DNA of 64,000 nucleotides from Lingula anatina (Eukaryota > Brachiopoda > Lingulata > Lingulida > Lingulidae), in contig NW_019775292.1 of the NCBI RefSeq assembly GCF_001039355.2, positions 120,331 through 184,330 on the forward strand, written 5' to 3'. Positions 1 to 10,432 of this stretch are shown here, piece after piece. Each line of letters starts with the position of its first letter. The stretch's first letter is position 1. The notes beneath the pieces were generated by a model that worked only from the letters and a program-made list of their open reading frames with translations, ran no database searches and was not told the DNA's origin. Made by a program: the position numbers and the translations under genes.

Positions 1-199
1 TTCTATTATGAATTCTGAATTCTGAATGTTTGAACTTTATTTACCTTTGCTAAGTTCATATTTTGGGGAAAATGTCCAATCTCTTCATAACCAGAATAAT
101 ATCTTAGTTTGTGTCTGGTGTGGAAGAGTTATTTTTAAATAATATATAGGCACACATTGTGGGATTGCCTGAAATTTAATAACTTTATTTCTTTTTAAG

Positions 200-1191
200 G
201 CTGCGATTGAGCGACAACTGCGTGAAAGACTGGAGCTTCAGAGACAACACGCTGAGCAGATGAGGTACAAAGCCATGCGTCAGCAGGCAGAGAAAGAGGA
301 AGAAGATGAGTTCAGAAGACAGGTATGGAAGACAAATTTTCAACAGTACAGAAAACTGATACCAGTTTTTAAGTCCTTATTATACTTTAACGATTAACTG
401 TTGCATTAAAAAAAATAAATTGATGTTATGAAGCATTTAGCATTTGAAGTTTACAACAAAACTTTAACAAGTACAGTGTACAAATTTTCAATAGTAAATA
501 CTCTGTTTTATATCTGGTGCCTCAACTTCTTATTTCTGTTATTCTAAATTTCAGATGTTGGCCAAATTTGCGGAGGATGACCGAATAGAGCAGATGAATG
601 CTCAGAAACGTCGCATGAAGCAGTTAGAACACAAGCGTGCTGTAGAACAGTTGATTGAGGACAGAAGGAAGCAGTTCTCAGCAGACAGAGTAAGTATCTC
701 ATATTTTCCACGTGTTCTGGATTGAAATCATGATTAAAGGAGCCAAAGGAGGTTTTGACATCAAAATTGAAAACTAATTCAAGAAACAGAACTTTTTTTT
801 AATATGACAATCTGCATGAAGGAGAAATATATAATTTTCTTCAGTATTTTTGGCATAATTCTTCGGTGCATTAGACAACTCTTGCAGGAGGTATGGCACA
901 ATTGTTAAATTCTGTTGACTTATTTTCTTCTAGGAAAAGGAATTGGAAGAGCGCAGGTTGGAGGAACAGATGGAGGCATTCCGCAAACAGATCATCGAGG
1001 AGGAGAGACAGAAGTTGTTGCGAGAGCATGCCATACGTTTACTGGGCTACCTGCCAAAGGGTGTCATCAGAGATACAGGTGACTTGGCCATGCTGGGCTC
1101 AGATTTCCAGGAGCAGTACAAGAAACGCCAGATTGACCCATTTGATGATGAGGCATGGGAGGCTGGGGCAGGGTCTCAGTCTAGGAAGTAG
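200..1191 (+). CDS. MNS1: MNS1-like ciliary TPH-domain protein, 3' part (last three exons)
   Basis: Three exons join in frame: 200-322, 555-689 and 934-1191, with acceptors TTTTTAAG, AAATTTCAG and CTTCTAG, donors GTATGG and GTAAGT, and stop TAG at 1189-1191. They give 171 residues of an almost uninterrupted charged alpha helix rich in Glu, Arg, Gln and Lys, as in the trichohyalin-plectin-homology (TPH) proteins of motile cilia (MNS1, CFAP45, CFAP53, TCHP). Near the C-terminus the helix ends in LLREHAIRLLGYLPKGV followed by an acidic tail, which I associate with MNS1. MNS1 is an axonemal microtubule inner protein needed for motile cilia and sperm flagella. The 5' exons lie before the window; the first exon here opens in phase 0. 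The next gene, VPS72, is convergent. The TPH family is fairly sure; the exact member is recalled from memory rather than aligned. Confidence 0.72.
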
Positions 1192-2284
1192 ACCTTTCAT
1201 TTCTTGATTTCTGTTAGTCTGTGATCTGGAACATTCCTCAGCTGTCATGACGTTGGGACTAAATTGTTACAGATATAGCACCAGTTCTAGTTACAAGATG
1301 TAATGTCTTTGGATATCTGGCATGTTCAATGTGACTTTAGCTTGCCCTATGATAGGGATGTGCATGATATTGGTCTGTGAAGAGTATGGAAAAGATTTAT
1401 ACACAGGGAAATTTGTTTTTATACTGCTACCCGTCCAAGAGATATACAGCCAGATTTGTATTGGATCCCAAATGAATATTTATACAGTTGTAAATAAATT
1501 GTTTATTTTGACTCGTATTGGTGGGTAAAATTGATCAGATATTTGCTCCGTGAAAAAAAAATCCTTTAATGATTGTCCAGTAAGCATTGTATATTTTGTA
1601 TAAAAACCGTGAGAAAAAAAAATGAAAAATAAAAAAAATATATTTACACAAGTTACTTTTCATTCTTACATTCTTTTTTTGTGCTTAGAAAGTTTCATAT
1701 CTTGCTGTAAAAAAAAACTGAAGATGCTTTGGGTAGATGCCAAAGTATAACTAAACAACCCTCCATCAATGATACAGTGAACACATCAAAGAGATGCCAT
1801 TACAAATTTTTTTATTATACCCCTTTTAATTTTTGGTCAACAGCTCTGCTGCTTCAGTTTTTCTTCCTAAAAGAATACTGCATTGCACACATTAGCCAGT
1901 ACAACACAGATTTTAATATTAAATTACACCCAGCATGAAAAAAAATTCAATAAGAACTGTACTTTTGTAAGTTAAGACAAAGTCTGAGGTGTATAATCTG
2001 TCACACCAAGTTTGTCAACTTTTATTATTACTCAGAATTAGACATACATATATCAAAAAGTTAAACCAGATATCTTGAAATGGTGAGTACTGATATAAAT
2101 TTTGTTAAATTCTCAATCAACATTTAAACTCTATAAACATAGATTTGGAAACCTATTTTGATCCATATTTCAAATTTCCATTAATATCGTTTGTCATTTG
2201 ATAAAAAACCAAAATTCAAATTTCATAAAGTTCTTGACTTGACAAGGAGAGTTTCCTTCTTAATTTGTATACAATCTAATGTCC
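1192..2284. other. convergent 3' UTR and intergenic DNA
   Basis: The span between the MNS1-like stop and the VPS72 stop is AT-rich with homopolymer A and T runs. I see no further coding exon. The MNS1-like 3' UTR probably fills the first 320 bases; the rest is spacer or VPS72 3' UTR. Confidence 0.6.
1493..1498 (+). promoter_or_regulatory. polyadenylation signal AATAAA of the MNS1-like gene
   Basis: AATAAA lies about 300 bases after the stop codon, with a T/G-rich stretch following within 30 bases. It is the first canonical hexamer after the stop and suits a 3' UTR of about 320 bases. Use is inferred. Confidence 0.5.
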
Positions 2285-2290
2285 TTTATT
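2285..2290 (-). promoter_or_regulatory. polyadenylation hexamer overlapping the VPS72 stop codon
   Basis: Read on the minus strand, the last codons are CAA TAA followed by AGG, so AATAAA spans the stop codon. If used, cleavage would leave a 3' UTR of only 10-30 bases. Another TTTATT (AATAAA on the minus strand) near 2016 offers a longer 3' UTR. Confidence 0.4.
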
Positions 2291-5201
2291 GCTTTTGTGC
2301 ATTCTGCTGGGGTTGAACAATCTGTGGCTGTTGTTGCAGTGGCTGTTGTGATTGCTGGGGTTGTTGTTGTTGTTGCTGTTGTGTAGGTTGTTGTGGTTGC
2401 TGTATATGCTGAGCCTGCTGTTGTGAATTCTGCAACAATTGCTGGGTCAGTGTTGGAGCCGTCTGTTGGGGTTGGGTTTGGATCCGTGTCACTTGGATAA
2501 TGTGAGGCACTTGTTGGGTGGTTTTAATTTGCACTTGTTGTTGCTGTTGTTGAGAACTGACTTGTGATACAACTGTGGGTAGCTGTTGAACTTTCACTGG
2601 TTGTAATGTGGTTGTTGGGATTGTTTTCACTGCTTGCTGCTGCTGTTGTTGCAGCTTTTGCTGTAATGCCAAAGAGGCTTGCTGTGCCTGCAGAGCATTC
2701 TGGACAATCTTCTGTTGCTGTAACTTTTGCTGTAACTGTTGCTGCTGCAGTTGCTTTTGTTGCTGCTGTTGCTGGATTTGCTGCTGTTGAACCTGCTGTT
2801 GCAGTTTTTGTCTTTTCTTTTGTTCCAAAGAAACATCAACCGGTTTCTTATCTCCCTGTTCTAACTGTTTCTTATAAGCTTCTCGAAGTATTTTAAATGC
2901 CTGCAAATTTGCATAAGGTGTCTGTGTTATAGGATCAAAATACTTGGCAGAGAGTCTAGTGACAGGGCAGTACTGCTTCACAGGTGTTTTACACTTTTTA
3001 TGATGAAACACATCTTTGAAGAATTTCTCATCTGTGAATGTTATGAAGGTTCTGGAACATTTCTCATTTCCATCCTTTTGGTTTTCAGTGGCGTTACTGT
3101 CTGGTTTTGGAGATTCACTGTAAATAAAAAAATAATTCAAAAACAACATCAAAACTAAGTTTTTTAAGAAAGGAGATATTGCACACAAACTACAAAAATG
3201 ATACTGTATAAAAGTATGCGAATTAAAAAAAAAAGAGTGGGTGCCATCATTTATATGCAGCTTATGACCTTTTTGAAACTATTATTGACAAAATAGTTTT
3301 CTTGGCATCTTCATTTTTTTTTGTCTTTACCTCAAAAAGCAGCAATCTCTGATTTACAATCCATCTAGCTATCAATTAGTAAATTTCAAATAGATCAGTT
3401 TAAGACAAATGCAATGTCAATCATTTTTTTATAAAATGTTTATGGTACTTTCCTTTTTCATTGTCATTCAAACAAGTTTTGTAAAAATTTATCAGTAATT
3501 CTCTACCATGTTTTTCACTTTTAAACTTCTCACTTATCCTAAGCTTCATCCATAATGATGGTGGACATTATGTCATGGAAATACTGCCAGGGTTATAAAG
3601 GGGCATACAACTTACACATCTCTATCCACTACTACATTCTCTGAGGGCAGTTCTTCTATCATTGGCATGGTCAGAGAGTGATACCGTATCACAGGCCCTT
3701 TATAAGCCTGCTTCTGGGCACGAGCTTTCTTTTTCTCCAGCTCCATCTTCTGGTAAGTTTCTGTTAAGAAAAAGAAACTAACATACAAATTTCTCCCACT
3801 TTAAAAACAATAGAAGAAAATATGTGTAGTAGTCAATGTATTGTTTTTAAAATAGATCAGACCATCACAAATTCAAATATATTCCATATTTTTCAATCTT
3901 GACACATATGAATGTGAAGAATGTCAATTCTTTCAGCAAATCGATATATATTTTCAAGAGTCTTACCTAGGGCCCTTAAGTTAATTTTCTCAGTTACTTT
4001 GGCCTCAGCAAGGAGCTCTTCCTGAGTGAGTCTCCTGACCTCTGATACATTTTTCTTGGCAGCTATTTCTTTCATAAGCTTTGTGCGAGCCTCTCTTGCC
4101 TTTTCACGAGCCTCCACTGCCTTGGATTTAATAGCTGTGCTTCTTCGCAAGGACTTCTTATCTGTAAACAAAAAGGTAAATAAAATATCTGACATGAAAT
4201 CAAAGTTTTATATAGATGAGAGTCCAAATTTTACACGGTAACCAATATAGGTATGGTCACAGACAGATGGACAAACAGACAGATAGAGGTAGAAGTTTCA
4301 ACTATCACTTCCACTGACAACACTCACCAATAGCTGTGTGATAAATCTGTACTGATGATCTATCAGGTTGAGATTTTTCTTTTTTTTCCTTCGGTTTCTT
4401 CTCTTTGGGCTTGGTTGGTTCCTAAATGGATGATTCAAATGAAAATATTAAGATACAATATGGTAGAGCATAAAAGACTTATTTACTAGATAATTAAATA
4501 AAAAATATGAACAAAAAAGTAATGTATATTGTTCCCCTGTTAAGTATTTTTAAGAAGCTGGTATTCACTCCCAGTCTAAGTTTCCACTAGTGATATTTTG
4601 TAAGGACATGTACCGTCTGTAATCAAAATGTAAGTGAAGAACCCTGCCATTTCTTGCCTTATAAGCTTTGGTGATCACTCCCCTCTTTGCTGACTTTCTC
4701 TTTGGTTCATCATCTTCCATGTCACTCCTAACTTCATCATCTTCATCAATGCTGAAATCTGAATCCACAGTGTCTGAGGATGACACCTCCTCATCACTGC
4801 TATCAAAATCTTGATCATTGGCTTCCTGGAATTACCAAAACTGCTACATTGAAATAGTGCACTATTTTAACTTAAAAAGCACCTATTAATTGTTTACAAT
4901 GAGAAGACAATGCAAACTTAGCCACTCTGTCCTTATAATAATTTTATGACTACAACACATTTGTTTAGCACATTAAATAATATCTACTTTTGATGTTGCT
5001 GTAGAAATGTACTGACTTATGACTTTAAAATGAATAACTAGTGACTATAAAATGAATAACTAATGAAGTCCATTCTTATACCTCTTGAAATCCCCCATAT
5101 GTTGTTTGGTAAAATTCCTCATCTTCAAGGTTTTCTAGCAGTGATGCCATCTTGGCTCCTGCATTGCCACGCTTCTCTCTAGTTGTTGCTAAGCTTGCCA
5201 T
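2286..5201 (-). CDS. VPS72: VPS72/YL1, histone H2A.Z-binding subunit of SRCAP and TIP60 complexes
   Basis: Six coding exons on the minus strand: 5201-5082, 4825-4658, 4421-4328, 4161-3967, 3760-3616 and 3117-2286, 517 codons plus stop. Phases agree at every junction. The N-terminus has the YL1 signature EDEEFYQTTYGGF, then an acidic H2A.Z-binding stretch (DSDFSIDEDDE) and VITKAYK. The middle has LTQEELLAEAKVTEKINLR and ETYQKMELEKKKAR. The YL1_C domain reads CSRTFITFTDEKFF then CPVTRLSAKYFDPITQTPYA and ends at FKILREAYKK, about residue 310. VPS72 helps SRCAP and TIP60/p400 place H2A.Z in chromatin. Human VPS72 is 364 residues and stops soon after YL1_C. Here about 200 further residues, mostly Gln, follow. 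The second intron has a GC donor. A spliced 5' UTR leads to the divergent promoter shared with SGSH. Confidence 0.95.
4422..4657 (-). other. VPS72: GC-AG intron in VPS72
   Basis: Exon 4825-4658 ends with AAG and the intron begins GCAAGA, not GT. The acceptor is TTTAG at 4426-4422. Splicing here joins VITKAYK to EPTKPKEKK in frame, matching human KAYKEP. No GT donor nearby gives this join. Retention would add about 30 residues and a stop, truncating the protein after the acidic region. Confidence 0.85.
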
Positions 5202-5221
5202 CCTTTTTATTAGATGTCCCT

Positions 5222-5806
5222 GTAAAAGAAATTAACATTGTAACTGCATGTACTAATACTAATGACTACTAGTAAAGTAGTAAAGCCTGATATATTCATA
5301 CAACTTTGTACAGATCGTGGCTTCAGGAGATCGTCAGAATCCCATTAAAGCTTGACGAGTTAAACATCACACTCACAGCCTTCACTTACATCAGTTTCGG
5401 CCTTACCTGCAAGGTACTAACCGCAGCATTTTTTATTGCCGAAATTTCGAAAAACGGGTAGTTTTCACAAGTCTTGCCAAGTTTTTGGAGTGCAAGAGCT
5501 AATAGGTGAGTTCTACTAGAACTGTTTTTTAATTGAAATGAGTATAATTGTGTCGCTTATGGTGAAATATTATCATCTTTATCTGATTTCAGTTGAAAGA
5601 CTTTTAAAACAAGATAAACTTACTTGTCGAGCTAAAGAAAGCGTGATTTCCCTCCACCGGAACTAGTAACTTGCTCAGATAGAATTGTGGGTAAATCCAG
5701 TCTCATCTTTGCTCTCCAATATAAAGCCTCGATTTAAATCAAGGTGAATTTTAGTCATTAGTGTTTCTTTCCTAAGAAACGAGACCCATGGAAAAACGAA
5801 AGGAAG
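5222..5806. promoter_or_regulatory. head-to-head promoter region of VPS72 and SGSH, with VPS72 5' UTR exon
   Basis: The VPS72 start exon has an acceptor at 5221-5220, 18 bases upstream of its ATG, so its 5' UTR is spliced. A minus-strand donor GACAA|GTAAGT near 5626 ends a plausible noncoding first exon that would begin around 5700. A second possible donor, TTGCAG|GTAAGG, lies near 5407. SGSH starts at 5807 on the other strand, leaving a compact divergent promoter. It contains CCGGAAC (ETS-like) near 5660 and no clear TATA box. Start sites are inferred. Confidence 0.5.
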
Positions 5807-5868
5807 ATGACAGATGGAAAAAGCTTGTTGATATTTCTCCTCCATGTCACCGTAATTTCCACTGTTGA
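5788..5868 (+). other. upstream ORF overlapping the SGSH start
   Basis: An ATG at 5788 in context ACCCATGG opens a 26-codon frame that runs past the SGSH ATG (5807) in another frame and stops at 5866-5868. If transcribed it should lower initiation at SGSH, unless transcription begins between the two ATGs. Confidence 0.4.
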
Positions 5869-8800
5869 CTCCAAGAAAAACATTTTGCTTATCATTGGTG
5901 AGTTAATCAGTCACCAATTAAATGTGGTAATAATTGAAGTGACGCTTTCACATACAAATAAATGACAGGCATGCATATTGTTGTCAGTCTGAACCAGCAG
6001 ACTGCATGAAGACTTACCCCAAAACAAGAATGAATAATCTATAAAATTAATTTCAGCTGATGATGCAGGTTTTGAGTCTCAAATCTACAACAACACAGTA
6101 TGCAAGACTCCCAACCTAAACCGCCTTGCCCAGCAAAGTGTGATCTTCCAAAAAGCTTTCACTTCTGTGAGCAGTTGTTCACCAAGCAGGTACTAGTTAG
6201 TACAAGTGTTTAATACAGGTATATTATTGTACAGTGTATTTTACACTGTATATGATGCTCCAGCAGAACTTAATAGTCCACTGCACTGTGAACTAACTAA
6301 CTTACTCTGTCTCTATCTCTCGCTCTCTCTCTCTCTCTCACATACACACACACACACACACACACGTCACACACACACGTGCACATGCACATATAGCACA
6401 AAAATTCATGCGTTAGCACTCCTATTGATGATTCTGATATGTACTCGCTGTGTTAACCATACATATCAGAATCGTACATATCAGAATCGTCAACAGGAGT
6501 GCTAACGCATGAATTTTCGTCCTAATGCACATACACATACACAATCTTTATACATTGATATGAAATTTAAAATAAAGCTATGTTAACATTGTTCTGTACT
6601 GGGGTATAATTTTAACAATCATCTCACTGTGCTAGGTCTGCCATATTAACTGGACTTCCACAGCATCAAAATGGCATGTATGGCTTGCAGCATGGTGTCC
6701 ACCACTTCCACTCCTTTGATGGAGTGAAGAGTCTGCCTCTGATCTTGAGGCAGTCTGGGATAAGAACAGGTGAAAACTTACTGTATGTGTTATGTGCAAG
6801 TATATTAAACACATAATTCCCCGGTATATAGATCATTTTAGCTCAGTAGATTTAAGCCAAGTGCTAGTCATCCTCTATATTTGCCAACAAAACTTTACTT
6901 ATATATATATTTGTATTCATTGGTATTTTTTATACATTATATCCAGTACTTTGAATTTACAGGCATAAATATATAAAATATTAAGTGAAGGTGTACATGT
7001 ACATATTCTGACATTAAAAGATTTTTGTCACAATTTTAGGTATCATTGGAAAGAAACATGTTGCTCCAGAATCAGTTTATCCCTTCAATTTTGAGAGGAC
7101 AGAAATGAACAACAGCATCAACCAGGTGGGGAGGAACATCACGCACATCAAACTCCTTGTGAGAGAGTTTCTTACTCAGAAGGATGACAGGTTGGTGAGT
7201 TCTGAGTATGGGAGTAAACGAAATGTCTTTATTATGATTTAATTCATCTACATGCACCTTCCCCTTTTATTTATTTAACAAGTCAGTAAAAGATAGTTAA
7301 CAGGTGAAGTGCCATTGCTTACTTGTTCTCTTTGCCTTGGAATATGAAGTGAAGTGAAGTGAAGTGAAGGGAAGGAGATATCCATTAGAAGGGAAATGTC
7401 AGAGATTGTCTTTTAAAACTCTTATTGTTCTGACTCAGAAATATACCAATTTATTGGCTAAAACAAAATTTATGATGGAATGTCTATTTGCAATCAAAGG
7501 CATTCTTTTCAAAAAAAAATGTATGTTCACAAGATAGTGGCATAAACAAATTGCTGATCTGTAAAGAAAAATTTTTCATCTTTTGTCTCCAGACCTTTCT
7601 TCCTATACATTGGTTTCCATGATCCACATCGTTGTGGTCACACTAGTCCCCAGTTTGGACCGTTCTGTGAGAAGTTTGGCAATGGGCAGGCAGGCATGGG
7701 TGTCATTCCAGACTGGACTCCTGTCAGGTATGACCCTGACCAAGTCATTGTCCCTCCCTTTGTACAAGACACCCCAGCTGCCAGGCAGGACATTGCTGCC
7801 CAGTACACCACCATCAGTAGGATGGACCAAGGTCAGTTGACATCTGTATTAAAATATTCATGTAATTAGAAAGGGAAATGCATCATAAGTAAACCTATGT
7901 TTGATGTCTTATTTAGGAATGATAAGCAAAAGTACTTGTGCACAGTATAGGATAATGTTATAACCTTTTAGAAAAGCACTTTCATTTTCAAATTAGGTAT
8001 TGGTTTTGTCATGAAGGAGCTGACATCTGCACCAACTTTTAAATGAAGCTTTTGACACATTCAGCTCTGCACCTCCGCAACACACATTTTTGGCTTACAC
8101 ATCTTTGTTGTGTTTGTTAAATGTCAAATACCAATTTAAATCATTTCTTTTATCAGAGGGGCATTACAATAAATGCGGTTGTCAACAGCCAAATTTCGAA
8201 CATCATACTTGGGTTTGTCCTTTATTAAATTAAATTCTTTTGTCAGTTTCTAGTGATTGAGTAAGTATACATTGAGGAGACATTGAGAATAATATTACAG
8301 CATTTTAGAATACCACTTTATTAAAAATTAGGTATTGGCCTTATCATGAAGGAGCTGACATCTGCTGGATTTGGTGATAACACATTGGTAATATACAGCT
8401 CAGATAATGGCATCCCATTTCCCAATGGCAGGACCAATCTGTATGACTCTGGCATGACTGAACCTATGCTGGTGTCTTCACCACATCATAGCAGGAGATG
8501 GGGACAGGTAAGTAGATAAGATAGAAAATGACTTCATGATTTTTAAATTGACAAATGATCTTCCTCTGTGCAACCTCATGTTTAAGAGCACAGGGGACAA
8601 ATATTTGTATCCAAATACGGGAGAGTAAATTTGGTGATTGGTTGGTATCTTATGACTTGAGAATGACGTTAACTACATGTGAACTGTAATGCTCATAAAA
8701 ACATCAATGCAATTTGAGATAATGCATGCAAGATTTACCAGTGTATTTCATATAGATTTACACAATTTAATGATTAAACCTTTGAGTACATTTAATACAC

Positions 8801-9469
8801 CTTTTTGATTAAATGGGACAAAGTTGAGTAGTTATTGACCTCCTAAAAATTTACCTTCAGGTTTCCAAGGCAATGGTCAGCCTGACAGATATAGTCCCCA
8901 CAGCACTGGACTGGTATGGTCTCCAATACCCAAATTACAGTATATTCGGCCACAGAGAAAGGACCCAACTGACTGGACAGTCTCTGCTCCCGGTGATGGA
9001 CGCTGAGCCAATCAAGGGCTGGGACACAGTGTATGCTAGTCACAACTTACACGAAGTGACCATGTATTATCCAATGCGAGTGATAAGAAATAGAAACTAC
9101 AAACTAATTCACAATATAAATTACAAGATGCCTTTTCCAATAGATCAGGATTTTTATGTTTCTCCATCATTTCAAGATTTATTAAACAGGACTAGGGTGG
9201 GTAAGGATACCCACTGGTTTAAAACATTAAAACAGTATTACTACAGAGCGGAATGGGAGCTTTACAACATTGTGAATGATCCAAGAGAGTTGCACAACTT
9301 GGCCAAAGATCCACAGGCTTCTTCAGTATTTAAAGAAATGAGACATCAGTTGTCCTGGTGGCAGAACCAGACAGCAGATCCCTGGATATGTGCCCCACAC
9401 GGTGTGTTAGAAGACAGTGGACGTTATCAATCTGCCCCTCAGTGTTTATCACTGGATAATGAACTTTAA
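5807..9469 (+). CDS. SGSH: N-sulfoglucosamine sulfohydrolase (heparan N-sulfatase)
   Basis: Seven exons: 5807-5897, 6057-6189, 6636-6769, 7040-7190, 7593-7831, 8332-8507 and 8861-9469, 510 residues against 502 in human, all phases consistent. A signal peptide (residues 1-20, [12 protein letters not shown]) is followed by ADDAGFES, holding the metal-binding aspartates. The sulfatase motif CSPSR has Cys71, the residue converted to formylglycine. Further active-site segments are [20 protein letters not shown] and SDNGIPFP. The C-terminal domain has [10 protein letters not shown] and [14 protein letters not shown] and ends in NEL, as the human enzyme does. It is a lysosomal enzyme that removes N-linked sulfate from glucosamine at the non-reducing end of heparan sulfate; loss in humans causes Sanfilippo A. 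NNT and NRT are likely N-glycosylation sites. The start was chosen for the signal peptide. Confidence 0.97.
6308..6400. repeat. compound (CT)n-(CA)n microsatellite in SGSH intron 2
   Basis: A run of CT units passes directly into CA units interrupted by CGT. It sits next to the foldback element at 6401. The same CT-then-CA architecture recurs at 51079-51186. Confidence 0.9.
6401..6517. repeat. foldback element with 43-bp inverted arms, SGSH intron 2
   Basis: Arms 6401-6443 and 6475-6517 are reverse complements with two mismatches, around a 31-base spacer that holds another partial copy of the inner arm (ACATATCAGAATCGTACATA type). No target-site duplication is clear. A MITE or foldback insertion is likely. 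Confidence 0.85.
7950..8045 (+). pseudogene. SGSH: relic duplicate of the 5' end of SGSH exon 6
   Basis: About 330 bases before the real exon 6 the intron holds ATTAG then GTATTGG and MKELTSA, the start of exon 6 with its acceptor. The upstream intron sequence (TTTTAGAA..CCACTTT type) also matches. Homology stops after SA, and the frame then hits TAA within six codons. It has no donor. If spliced in, it would end the protein before the SDNG active-site segment. It is probably dead, but the acceptor is intact. Confidence 0.75.
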
Positions 9470-9478
9470 GTATCCCAG

Positions 9479-9542
9479 TAGACTCAACTGGTTTATTTAC
9501 AGTCAGTATTCATACTGACTGTAAATGAACCAGTTGAGTCTA
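9479..9542. repeat. 64-bp near-perfect hairpin in the SGSH 3' UTR
   Basis: Arms of 31 bases (9479-9509 and 9512-9542) pair with one mismatch around a 2-base loop, 10 bases after the SGSH stop. A third partial copy of the inner arm (CAGTCAGTATTCATACT) follows at once. In mRNA it would form a long stem. Confidence 0.9.
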
Positions 9543-10432
9543 CAGTCAGTATTCATACTACTGTATTAATTGTATCATATTTTATTAGAACTTTTGTAGA
9601 ACTGTTTTGATATAACTTATATTTTTTATAACTGAAATCAAAAGGACTCTTCAGGTTTTTTACAAGTGTACAGACACAAAGCAGAAAAAAAGATGATGCA
9701 TATGGTTTTTATGATGTATATGTACTCAAATATGTCAAAATTTATACTATTGCATTTTTTGTATGATATATTTATATCGTATCATAAACCCCATCTTAGC
9801 ACAAATTTAAAAGAAACCATATACAACTATTTCAAGATAACTAATAGTGACTGAATCTAGGATTTATTACAAATTAAAAAGCATTTGCAGTTGCAAAATT
9901 TTAATACTATACAAACTAAAGAGATTATTGAAAATAAATATTGACAGAACAGATCTTTTTACAACAATCTGTACTGCAATATGTACCATTACACAATAAT
10001 TGTCCAACATTATTGCTGAAAAAGTGACAAAGATTGATGGAATCTATTCTGCTACTAGTATGTACATTTGAGCAATATTATGCATCAACAGTTCATTTTA
10101 ACTGAAGTTTGAAGACTACATTAACATGCCACATGGGCTGTACACTGTACGACAAATGTGTTCACACAGTTGTGTGAATGGTATATTGATTGCATTAACT
10201 CTCACAGGGGCAACGTCTGGGCATGGGTTTGACCAAGTGGCAGGCATATGAGTTTCTCCAATGTTTGTCTTTACAAGCATAGAACTATTTGAATTACTTT
10301 TAATTTCAGCTAAAAACTATCTCGAAAAGATTTTTCTTTTTGTTCTGTTCTCGGTGGAATGTTATCAATGGAATGTTATACAGTCAGTTATACAGTCAGG
10401 GTTCTAGCACAAACCTGGGACATCTGTGAACA
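9543..10432. other. SGSH 3' UTR, duplication edge and LRRC45 copy 1 3' UTR
   Basis: No coding exon is seen. From about 9827 the sequence matches 20013 onward, marking the left edge of the duplicated unit. A TTTATT near 9860 (AATAAA on the minus strand), kept at about 20064, could end the LRRC45 transcripts. Confidence 0.55.

Noticed and set aside
2564-2896. Plus-strand open frames rich in Val/Ala or Cys opposite VPS72
   Set aside because: They are antisense shadows of the CAG/CAA glutamine repeat in the VPS72 last exon.
7998-8053. Possible alternative SGSH exon 6
   Set aside because: It stops within about 18 codons and has no donor, so I list it as a relic rather than a functional exon.
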